A DNA stretch of 64,000 bases from Aegilops tauschii subsp. strangulata. Taxonomy: Eukaryota > Streptophyta > Magnoliopsida > Poales > Poaceae. Under the pieces are notes generated by a model. The model saw only the letters and a program-made list of their open reading frames with translations. It ran no database searches and was not told where the DNA came from. This document shows positions 33,800-42,961 of the stretch, piece by piece. Made by a program: the position numbers and the translations under genes. Each line of letters opens with the position of its first letter. Position 1 is the stretch's first letter. The stretch is from positions 196,386,788-196,450,787 of the forward strand of contig NC_053036.3 in the NCBI RefSeq assembly GCF_002575655.3, in the 5' to 3' direction.

Positions 33800-35170
33800 G
33801 TACTGTCTATGAAATCACATGACAATTTGAACTTCTACTTTTCCGCATGTGCCTTACGGATCTTTTTTGGAGGAAATCTGCTCGAAGTAGAATTCCGGTT
33901 TAACAAGAACGACATGATATCGCAAATATGCTGCCCGCTGCTTTGCTCTTGTTAGTACCTGTTGTCCTGTATCACTGTACTTGCATACATACCTGGTTCA
34001 TTATGTGACAGCAGTATGCATGATAGCTTGCTTATCAATTGTTCGCTCCAAATTATCTGATCTGTATGAATGGTTACATTAGTGTAGAATATGCTGCCCG
34101 CTGTATGTTTTTTTAGCTCTGCATTGTTCTTGTAAGTACATGCTGTCCTTTATCAGTATACTTATAATGACAGGTAGTTGTTCATGTACCATCACTCTGC
34201 AGCTTATTTTCCTTTGCCCTCCATTTTCTACACATCAGATCTATATTTACTCTTACCATAAGGTTGGTACTGAAGAAGTTTAGCTGTGCATTGCTCTTGG
34301 CTGTACCTTTTGCCTGTATCGCTGCACTTACATTTGTAGCTACCTGGTTATGTAGCATCACTCTTCATCTTATCTTAAATATTCTCCATTTTTCGTATAT
34401 TATCACATCTATATTTAGTCTTAACAAAATGTAGAATAAAGGCAATGCTTTTGAAGAAGATTCTGTGGTAAACTTCTTGAATTGCCCCCCCCCCATCAGC
34501 ATGGACAAGGCCTTTATAGAGCCTGTCTTCACCAATAATGTAAGTTTGTCCATCTCAAGCCTTCAAACTTTGTTGTATATATTTGGTTAGGCATGACTGC
34601 AACAGCTGTTTATTTTTGGTGTTTGCATCAAATTGCTTGTTTAAAGTTTATTATGTAGTTCATAAACAAAAGTTTGTCCTTTCTCAATTTAAGTTTTCAG
34701 TTGTACAACCAAGTTCCTTCTTCATACCATGTAAATTAAACTATACAAAGCAAGTGATCTTCTTTTGCACTGCATGTATGCTTCTGTTCTTCATCCGTAA
34801 TCCAGTGGTGTGGTGAACCTACCCACTACAGCACAATGTCATATTTTGCAATGTCTTAACTATGAACAATGTCATATCATTCTACTATTATTTAAACCGT
34901 CTCTTTATTTGCCAATCTGAAATGGTATAAATTGACAGCACACTAACCATTGATACTTATGAGTTCTTGATCTGTAATCCAGTGGTGTCGTGAAGCTGCC
35001 AACTCCTTCACAATGTCATTTCCCGCCATGTCTTGACCTGAACAATACCATATTGTGTTAATGCAATTTTAAACTGTGTCACTTTATCTGTCAGTAAGAA
35101 ATGTGATGAATTGTCAGCACTGATACTTTTATGTGTAAAACCTGTCATCTGTCTGCTTGTTTATCTTTCA
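33800..35170 (+). other. AT-rich, probably introns of the preceding gene
   Basis: Bounded by a GT donor at 33800 and a TTTCAG acceptor at 35170. Direct near-repeats occur, for example GTAGAATATGCTGCCCGCT and GTAATCCAGTGGTGT.G.GAA at about 34797 and 34975. No long conserved frame. Confidence 0.35.
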
Positions 35171-35579
35171 GAGTGAGGTAGATATAAGTGTTGAACAAGC
35201 GCAGTTTCATCATCTTGCTCAGCTGCTTGCGCTGCAGCTCCCCAGCAGGGCTAACCTTTCTTGAACTCTATTGAAGTACTGTCGGTTTTGTATATTATTT
35301 TGTCGGTGTGTTTATTTGCACTGGTGGCGATCTTTGATGCCCAGTGTATCTAATCTGCTGTCTACTTGTGCTTTATTATCATAGTGGGGAACTTTGATGC
35401 CCAGTGGATGTAATATGCCGTAATTTATTTATTGTATAGTCTAGGTTTTTTCTTATTCACGATGCTGCAATTATTTTACTGTATATATATCCTGTCTTCG
35501 CAGTAAACCGGCCAAACCGTAAAATTACGGTACATAATCGGTCCGTCATGCAATCACGATGTAGGTTGGGCCTGAAACG

Positions 35580-36120
35580 TGCCGAACAGCTCACGGGCCG
35601 GCAGCAGCCCGAAATGAACCCCGGCCCATGATTGTGCGAATCAAATCACGGGCTTTTAACATGCCAAAATTGTCTCGGTCCATGTTTGGCCCAATCAGAT
35701 ATCGGCAGCGAGCAGGCCGGATGCAAACCGGGCCGTAGTTAGGCCCAACTATATGACGGGCTTTTAACAGGCCGAAATTAATATAGGGCCGAAATGTTAA
35801 ACAGGCCCTTAACAGGCCAAAACTAATATCAGGCCGAATTACTAAGTGGGCCTTTAGCAAGTGGGCCCAAAAGCATAGTGTCCAGTTGACGGGCCGAATC
35901 TGATATGGGCCATAATTGAGCCCAAGCCTCTTAAAGGGTCGGACCTGATCTGGGCCATAATTTGGCCTAGAACATGGTAGGCTTTTAACGGGCCGGATCT
36001 CATATGGGCCACTATTAGGCCCGGAGCGTGGCAGGCCATTAATGGACCGGATCAAATATGGGCCGACATTTGGCCCAAAACATGGCAGCCAGTTAATGGG
36101 CCGGCCTACTGGGGTCCTCA
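35580..36120. repeat. CACTA right-arm repeats of about 53 bp
   Basis: Units containing AACGGGCCGGAT, ATATGGGCC and AATT(A/T)GGCC repeat roughly every 50-55 bp, for example around 35889, 35935, 35988 and 36044. Dense in GGGCC. Frames on either strand are repeat-derived. Confidence 0.75.
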
Positions 36121-36430
36121 AAATCTTGTGGGCCTACAGCTAGGCCGGCCCATTAATGTCGGCGAAATCTCATGGGCCTTTAGCTGGGCCGGCCCATTAT
36201 GATCCGCAAGAATCTTGTGGGCCTTTACCTGGGTCGGCCCATTATGGCACACAAAAATCTTGTGGGCCTTTACCTGGGCCGGCCCATTATGGCCCGCAAA
36301 ATCTTGTGGGCCTTTAGCTGGGTCAGCCCATTATGGTCCGCAAAATCTCGTGGGCCTTTACCTGGGCCGACCCATTATGGTCCGCAAAATCTTGTGGGCC
36401 TTCAGTTGGGCCGGCCCATTTAAACTTGAT
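36121..36430. repeat. CACTA right-arm 44-bp tandem array
   Basis: CTTGTGGGCC or a variant recurs at 36125, 36169, 36214, 36259, 36303, 36347 and 36391, spacing 44-45 bp, each with GGGCCGGCCCATTATGG. Orientation and position fit subterminal transposase-binding repeats of a CACTA element. Confidence 0.85.
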
Positions 36431-36659
36431 GGGCCGGTCCACATGTCAACATATCATAGGCGCGTCTCGCCCATTGCATGAGTGACACCTGTGCCAACGC
36501 GGACCTGACACGTGTCTCCTCCAGCCAATGATGATTTTACACGTGGAAAATCCCCATTGGTCGGGGCTGTTAACGGGTTATCGGATCCAAAACCCGACCC
36601 GATAGCTTAACGGCGTTCCGTTACGGTGGATGCCACGTGTCGGTCACCCTTGACGAAAG

Positions 36660-36863
36660 CACTTCTGTGACGCGCGATTTATCGTCATGGAAGTGGACAC
36701 TTCCATGATGATAATTTTGGTAATGTCATGGAACACTTCTACGACAGCACAGTATGACTATCTTGATTCTGTCATAAATTTGTCATGGATGTACATGCAT
36801 AACAAAAAACGCGACCTACTGTGACAAACACGTATCATCACGGAAGTGTCTTTTTTTGTAGTG
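36660..36863 (-). repeat. Right terminal region of the 30-kb CACTA
   Basis: Ends GTGTCTTTTTTTGTAGTG at 36863, followed by the ATG duplication. The preceding 200 bp repeat short motifs such as CACTTCCATGA, GTCATGGA and TGTCATAAA, similar to the left end. Confidence 0.85.
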
Positions 36864-37138
36864 ATGAGAAGGACTCACTGGTTCACATCGCCGAGGCCAT
36901 CATCGACCCCTACTACAGAGACATGAAGGATTCGTGCAACAAGGACAAGCGTGCCTGGCACTCGGCCTAGATGGAGAAACTCGACAAAGCTGACGTCGTG
37001 TACGCGACCAAGGAGGCATACACGAGCTACGACATGTACAGGCGGATCGTTGACATGAGGAAGTCCCTCCTTCCCCAAAATGGCCAGGGATCCAGCTGGA
37101 AGCAGAGCAATGGCAAGCATCGTCGCAACAATAAGTAG

Positions 37139-37913
37139 ATGATTAGATCCTCATTTCTTCTACTTTAGTATGCATGTAATTGCTTTCTTTGGTGTGTGGA
37201 AATGTTATGTGTGTAGTCACTTGTGTAATTGTATGCTTAATTTCGTTATGGAATGTTGTCTTTTTAAGTATATATGTTGATGCTGTAGACAGAGCGCAGA
37301 TGTTGTGCGGACAAAGAAAATCACATCGCACACGGACTAAACAATGGAACCCGTCGGTGATGTTTTCATCAATCACTCACAATTGTATACCAGGAATTGT
37401 TTGCTCACAACACAACGACTTGTTAGCAGTAATCGTTTGTGTCGTTATCGGTCTTCGCACACGTATCCGAGTACAGACATGTTTGCCTCGTATCACACAC
37501 ATCTTGTTCATTTGAACCGTTTCTGTTCTCATGTCTCAAGGCAAATAGTTCATCCGAGTGAACCGCATGTCGTATATCGCACACACCTTTGATCTGGCTA
37601 ACCGTTTCTTTTGTGTTGCCTAATCACAAATAGTTCATCCGAGTGAACGACATGCTCTGTATCGCACACACCTTCATCTGGCTGCCCGTTTCTTTTGTTC
37701 CTCTTCATCGCAAACCGTTCATTGAACTGAACCGTATGCCCTTCATCGCACACACAAATAAAACCTGAACCGTGTTTGATGCATCCATCATCACAAACGT
37801 TTTATACATTTCTGATGGTTTTCATACTGCACCGTTTGCAATTATTGCATCGCACACAGTTTCTCGGAGGGTCTCTGATCGTAGTGTCGCGTTAGTAGCA
37901 TCCTGAAGTAGTG
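37139..37913 (+). mobile_element. Right terminal region of a second CACTA family (E1)
   Basis: Directly after the exonuclease stop and a 3'UTR-like stretch, subterminal repeats begin: ATCGCACACACC, AGTTCATCCGAGTGAAC and AACCGTTTCTTTTGT recur about every 70-90 bp. The region ends CCTGAAGTAGTG at 37913, a CACTA terminus. The matching left end was not identified. The same 3'UTR-to-repeat junction occurs after exonuclease copy 2, so the exonuclease gene appears to be part of this element family. Confidence 0.65.
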
Positions 37914-38359
37914 CACTACCACCTGGCCACAAAGCCTTGCGAGCGTTTCTCCAGGTTTATCAACAGCTCCAACTACAGTTTCGCTACGGTGGACACCACC
38001 AATGATCTAAAAGGCGCTCAAGGTTTCAAGCTAGAAATGCCAGAATCATGTCAACATCTAGGACCACTACAAGGTCTGGGGCAGCAACAAAAACCAACAG
38101 AACTACCTGGTTGACCTCGCCTCGGCCATCATCAACCCCTACTACATGAAGATGAAGGATGAGAGCAAGAAGGACAAGAACGCCTGGCACAGTGTCGGGC
38201 ATGAGAGACTGGATGAACAACACGTCAAGTACGCGGCCAAGGATGCGTACACAAGCTACGAGATGTACAGGCGGATCGTTGACATGAGGAAGTGTCTTCT
38301 TCCTGCCCCAAACGAGGGATCAAGCCACAGAGCAGTGGCGGGAGCGTCACAAGAAGTAG
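37914..38359 (+). pseudogene. WRN-like 3'-5' exonuclease, copy 2, 5'-truncated
   Basis: Begins at the point matching CHY-CLATKPCERF of copy 1, directly at the TAGTG end of E1. It covers the Exo II region in one frame (FATVDTTNDLKG) and then shifts frame. The Exo III part is well preserved (HVKYAAKDAYTSYEMY, with the Asp lost in copy 1). A TAG at 38357-38359 matches the copy 1 stop in position but is out of frame with the Exo III part, which reads on. The Exo I motif is missing. This is a nonfunctional fragment closely related to copy 1 and more distant from 22223. Confidence 0.8.
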
Positions 38360-41300
38360 ATGACTTGACGATCGTTTCTCCTAGTTTAGAATGCATGCAA
38401 TTGTTTACTGAGGTGTGTCGGAATGATCTGTATAGTCACTTATGTAATTGGATGTTTATTTTAGTTATATATATATATATATATATATATACATGTTATT
38501 CTTCTGTAGACAGAGCAAATCACACGGCTTATTAGATGCAATCATTTGTGTTATTATTGGTCTTCGCACACATTCCTGATTACAGACATGTTTGTCACGT
38601 ATCACACACATCTTGTTCAGTTGAACCATTTCCATTGTGTTGCCTAATCACACACAGTTCATCCTAGTGAACTTGTAACGCCCACGATGCGGCTATATCT
38701 CCCACGTGTCGAGGCACGACTTAGAGGCATAACCGCATAGTGGTTTTGTCGCAAGAAGGGTCATCTTCACACAATCCCATGTAATGAACAAGAATGGGAT
38801 AAAGAGTTGGCTTACAATCGCCACTTCACACAATACATAAATATCATCATACATCATCCAAAATACAATCATATAGACCGGCTACGGCCAAAATACAGAT
38901 GAAAATAAGACAACCCCAAATGCTAGATCCCCGATCGTCCCAACTGGGCTCCCCTACTGATCATCAGGAAAAGACACATAGTAACGACCACGTTCCTCGT
39001 CGAACTCCCACTTGAGATCGACGCCATCATCTGCACTGGCATCGTCGGCACCTGCAACTGGTGTTGGAAGTATCTGTGAGTCACGGGGACTCAGCAATCT
39101 CACACCCGCGAGATCAAGACTATTTAAGCTTATAGGACAAGGAGGTGCAAGAGGTGGAGCTGCAGCGGCAAAAGCATGTATGGTGGCTAACTTACGCAAA
39201 TGAGAGCGAGAAGAGAAGCAATGGAGCGGACGTCATCTAGCAATGACCAAGAAGAGGTCCTGAACACCTACTTACGTCATACATAACACAGACCGTGTTC
39301 ACTTCCCGGACTCCGCCGAGAAGAGACCATCACGGCTACACACGCACTTGGTGTATTTTAATTGGGTCCGGTGACAAGTTATCTACAACCGGTCATTAAC
39401 AAATTCCCATCTGCCTCATAACCGCGGGCACGGCTTTCGAAAGATAATACCCTGCAGGGGTGTCCCAACTTAGCCCATCATAAGCTCTCACGGTCAACGA
39501 AGGATAAACCTTCTCCCGGAAAGACCCGATCAGTCTCGGAATCCCGGTCTACAAGACATCTCGACAATGGTAAAACAAGACCAGCAAAGCCGCCCGAATG
39601 TGCCGACAAATCCCGATAGGAGCTGCACATATCTCGTTCTCAGGGCACACCGGATTGTCCAAGCTTCCGATAGGCCAGCCCAGAGTTGCCCCTGGTGGCC
39701 ACCGGCGACTGACAGTTTGGACCAATACTCGGAGGAGCACTGGCCCGGGGGTTTAAATAAAAGATGACCCTCGGGCTGTAGAAAACCCGAGGGAAAAAGG
39801 TATAGGTCGCAAATGGTAAAACCAAGGTTGGGCCTTGCTGGAGGAGTTTTATTCAAGACGAACTGTCAAGGGCGTCCCATAAATCACCCGACCGCGTAAG
39901 GAACGCAAACTCAAGGAACATAATCCCGGTATAACAGTAACTAGAGCGGCAAGAGTGGAACAAAACACCAGGCATAAGGGCGAGCCTTCCACCCTTTACC
40001 AAAATATATAGATGCATTAATTAAATAAGAGATATTGTGATATCCCAACATATCCATGTACCGACATGGAACAAACTTCAACTTCACCTGCAACTAGCAA
40101 CGCTATAAGAGGGGCTGAGCAAAAGCGGTAACATAGCCAAACAACGGAAATATGGCATGGCATACTTCAAAACACATGTAGAGCTCATGCCCAAAAGATG
40201 CACAGAATAAATGATACAAAAATGACAAATCTCCAAGTTCTGATAAGAACCAGAGATTAACAGCAACTAGCCCTCTTCCAACAAAGATATGGGCTTCACG
40301 ATGACCTCTAATGAAAATTGTGCAATTAAATGAAATGAAGAGCATCACGAGACGAACAATTTGACATATTACACGCGCGAATCGGAGCAACATGCACAAA
40401 GTTATCGCATCGCGAACATAGGCACTTGCTGATAATTATCCAAGACTTAGAAAAATAAAGAGGGGCGAGAAGTCAACGGGCTCACAGATCTGGATCGAGC
40501 TCCCGAGCTCGGGCTCGACCGGAGGCGAGGCAGGGGCCGGCGAGGCGAGGGGCGAGGGGGCCGGAGGCGGGGCTCGGCGGGGCCGGACCGGAGGCGGCGG
40601 CCGGTGGTGGGGCCGGAGGAGGCGGGCAACTTGGCGGCGGCGGAGGCGGCGGCGGCGGTCGGCGGCGGGGCAGGCGCGCGGCGGAGGCGGCGGCCGGCGG
40701 CGGGGCAGGCGCGCGGCGGCGGGCGTGGGCCGCGGGGGCCGGGGTCGGGCCGGCGGGGAACGGCGGCGGCGGACGCTGACGTGGCGACAGGCGATTCGTC
40801 CGCCGGCGCGGGCGGACGTGTCCGACGCGGGCGGACGCTGTCCGGCGGCGCGAGGGATTTTTGCTAGGGTTAGACTGCGATTCCGTTTTCGGGAAGCCCA
40901 CATATAAATAGGTAGAGGGAGCTAGGAGGCTCCAAATGAGGTGCGGTTTTCGCCCACACGATCATGATCGAACGACCTAGAGCATGGAGGAGAGTTTGGT
41001 GGGTTTTGGGCTGGTTTTGGAGGGGGTTTTTGCTGGACACTCAAATGGACATTGCGGAGGCCCGGTTAACCGTTGGAGTACCAAACGACCTCCGAATGAA
41101 ACAAAACTTGACCGGTAGTCTCCGGGCGGTATATTAAGACCACTTGACAAGCCTCGGTCCATTCCGAGAAAGTTTGACACACGCACACGAAAGAAAACTA
41201 GAGGGGTGCACAGGAGGAGATAGGAGCGCCGGATTGGAAAACGGACAACGGGGAAAATGCTCGGATGCATGAGACGAACACGTATGCGAATGCAATGCAC

Positions 41301-41716
41301 ATGATGACATGATATGAAAATGCATGACATGACAAAATACAAAACGAAAAACAAAACCCGACAACGGAGGGAAAAACATATCACATAGCCGGAAATGGCA
41401 AGATTCGGAGTTACAAATATGGCAAGTTACATGCGGGGTGTTACAGAACTGTATGCCGTATATCGCACACACCCTCATATGGCTGCCCGTTTTTGTTGTT
41501 CTGCATCATCGCAAACAGTTCTTCTGGATTAACTGTGTGCCCTGCATCGCACACGCAATTAAAATCGGAACCGTGTTTGATGCCTCCGCCATCGCAAACG
41601 TTTTGCCTCTTTTTTTACGGTTTTACTACATCACCGTTTGTGATTGATGCATCGCACACAGTTTTGTCGAAGGGTCTCTGATTCGACTGTCGCGTTAGGA
41701 CCATCATGCAGTAGTG
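38360..41716 (+). mobile_element. Right terminal region of a CACTA (E2), interrupted by a solo LTR
   Basis: The 3' flank of exonuclease copy 2 leads into the same CACACA/AGTTCATCC subterminal repeats as E1, including a (TA)n run at about 38466-38490. The repeats are interrupted by the solo LTR at 38674-41445, resume at 41451 (CTGTATGCCGTATATCGCAC), and end CATGCAGTAGTG at 41716. The termini of E1 and E2 share GGGTCTCTGAT and GTCGCGTTAG. Confidence 0.7.
38674..41445 (-). mobile_element. 2,772-bp solo LTR with TSD GAACT
   Basis: Runs from TGTAACGCCCACG to GCGGGGTGTTACA with a perfect 5-bp duplication GAACT (38669-38673 and 41446-41450). On the minus strand it starts TGTAACACCCC. No internal domain is present, so unequal recombination between two LTRs is the likely origin. 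A very GC-rich block (GGCGGCGGC runs) lies at 40500-40850; long frames on both strands there are compositional. Confidence 0.85.
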
Positions 41717-42340
41717 GTCGATGTGATCATCGTCGGCACGCTAGCTCTACATCTACCTTCGGGATTAGTTTTAGACCTCAATAATTTTTATTTGGTGCCA
41801 GCACTGAGCATGAACATTATATCTGGATCTTGTTTAATGCGAAATGGTTTTTCATTTAAGTCAGAGAATAATGGTTGTTCTATTTATATGAGTAATATCT
41901 TTTATGGTCATGCACCATTGATGAATGGTCTACTCTTGTTGAATCTCGATCGTAGTGATACACATGTTCATAATATTGATGCCAAAAGATGCAAAGTTGA
42001 TAATGATAGTGCAACATACTTGTGGCACTACCAGTTAGGTCATATTGGTGTAAAGCGCATGAAGAAACTCCATGTGGATGAACTTTTGGAATCACTTGAT
42101 TATGAATCATTTGATACTTGTGAACCATGCCTCATGGGTAAGATGACTAAAACTCCGTTCTCCGGAACAATGGAGCGAGCTAATGACCTATTGGAAATAA
42201 TACATATTGATGAATGCGGTCCAGTGAGTGTTGAGGCACACGGCGGGTATCGTTATTTTCTAACCTTCATAGATGATTTGAGTATGTATGGGTATATCTA
42301 CTTGATGAAACACAAATCTGAAACATTTGAAAAGTTCTAG
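41717..42340 (+). pseudogene. Copia gag-pre-integrase and start of integrase
   Basis: The frame contains the H-C zinc-binding arrangement of the integrase N-terminus (LWHYQLGHIGVKRMKKLH, then CEPCLMGKMTK) and the first core aspartate context (IIHIDECGPV), followed by YFLTFIDDLSMYGY. A TAG at 42338-42340 (after ETFEKF) replaces a sense codon. The frame then meets the Gypsy insertion at 42358. Confidence 0.8.
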
Positions 42341-42357
42341 GAATTTCAAAATAAAGT

Positions 42358-42873
42358 TGTTGAGGATATAGACCTGGGGGTCACCCGCCAGGAGGGCCGG
42401 GTTACTCCAAGGATCATTACCAGAAGCCCGGAGCTAAGTTTCAGGATAATGGGCTAGAGATGGGCTGAGACCCGGATATGGCTTAAAGCCCGTAGTTACA
42501 ATCATTGTTATAGTAGACTTGTAGTGTAAGGCAAGTATTGTTTTAGAGCCCGAGCCGGACACTCTTATGAGCCGGCCGGGACTCTAAAGGCTGCTGGGCG
42601 TCAGCCTCCCTATATAAAGGGACGACCCGGCAGCGGTTTGGGGGCGACAACAATCTCTCCGAGAGCCGGGATAGCGGTTTAGCTCCCCGGCGATCGTAAC
42701 CCTAATCAATAACACTTCGAACTGGACGTAGGCTTTTACCTTCACCGTAAGGGGCCGAACCAGTATAAACCCTCGTGTTCCTTGTCACGCATAACCCCTT
42801 CAAGCTTCCTAGGTGCGATGGCTCCACGACTAAGTCCTAGCCCAAGGACATCTGCCGTGACAATTCCACGACA
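42358..42873 (+). repeat. 5' LTR of the young Gypsy element
   Basis: 516 bp, TG...CA. TATATAAA at 42611-42618 is the probable promoter; transcription would start some 25-30 bp downstream. Confidence 0.93.
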
Positions 42874-42875
42874 GT

Positions 42876-42893
42876 TGGCGCCCACCGTGGGGC
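42876..42893 (+). promoter_or_regulatory. Primer-binding site of the Gypsy element
   Basis: TGGCGCCCACCGTGGGGC lies two bases after the 5' LTR end, the position and TGG start expected for a tRNA primer-binding site. The tRNA species was not determined. Confidence 0.7.
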
Positions 42894-42961
42894 CAGCGCA
42901 CGGTGGATTTGAGTTCTTGAAGGGCAGCTTCGAAGGGCTCAAGGGATACGCTGTGGGCCGG

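Larger units (their letters stand above)
31100..35262 (+). pseudogene. Multi-exon gene, possibly a CACTA accessory (Ptta/TnpA-like) transposase remnant
   Basis: Best-supported exons are 33035-33511 (TSKRKRVIAEPEGGPAKSL to VRDYVLIFPSWEDF) and 33597-33799 (ARVNLDSHDEQSLLVLFKEA, NLEDIEWKTLL), joined in phase across a GTAAGT...CTAG intron. A final exon near 35171-35262 reads VDISVEQAQFHHLAQLLALQ and ends in TGA. Possible earlier exons lie at 31100-31470 (GC-rich) and 32668-32840 (MTYKIGTKALSAILDAMKLI). The W-E-D-F and charged L-F-K-E-A-L-Q-Q-Y segments recall plant Ptta/En-Spm-type proteins linked to grass CACTA elements. This is recalled from memory and unproven. The conserved part stops early, so it is probably truncated. 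Confidence 0.4.
6787..36863. mobile_element. 30,077-bp CACTA (En/Spm) transposon with gene cargo
   Basis: The left end reads CACTAGTAAAAAAAGACAC and the right end, reverse-complemented, reads CACTACAAAAAAAGACAC; both then share CGTGA. The element is flanked by a 3-bp duplication ATG (6784-6786 and 36864-36866), the hallmark of this superfamily. Subterminal repeats fill both ends (7110-8430 and 35580-36430). No tnp2-type transposase was recognised, so it is probably non-autonomous; a possible accessory-transposase remnant lies at 31100-35262. Cargo includes DUF295-like, SINA-like, exonuclease, AP2/ERF and coiled-coil genes. Secondary insertions (LTR-like unit, LINE, MITEs) add several kb. Confidence 0.85.
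6339..37138 (+). pseudogene. WRN-like 3'-5' exonuclease gene (copy 1), split by a 30-kb CACTA
   Basis: The 5' part 6339-6786 starts MALRASADDEQQF and contains the Exo I motif GFDLEYT and an Exo II-like stretch VDITNDVKALENSG, both typical of the DEDDy exonuclease family related to the Werner protein. The 3' part resumes at 36867 (EKDSLVHIAEA) and carries the Exo III region VVYATKEAYTSYDMY. With one copy of the ATG target duplication the parts total 720 nt, 240 codons including stop, the same size as the intact paralogue at 22223. Two further lesions lie in the 3' part: TAG at 36968-36970 and Glu in place of the Exo III aspartate (KEAY versus KDAY in copy 2). The gene was damaged by more than the insertion, in unknown order. 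Confidence 0.85.

Noticed and set aside
35591..36481. Frames of 60-176 codons at the CACTA right arm
   Set aside because: The 44-bp and 53-bp GGGCC repeats explain them.
40436..40910. Proline/arginine-rich frames of up to 155 codons
   Set aside because: They result from the GGC-rich block in the solo LTR, where several frames are open on both strands.
37914..41716. E2 as a complete CACTA starting at CACTACC
   Set aside because: The 3 bases before 37914 (GTG) and after 41716 (GTC) differ, and the start lies inside an exonuclease coding sequence; kept only as a cryptic-terminus idea.
42818..42961. Upstream ATG in the LTR as the gag start
   Set aside because: The frame is open, but it would translate through the primer-binding site; the ATG at 42962 after the leader is more plausible. 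The two cannot be separated from sequence alone.
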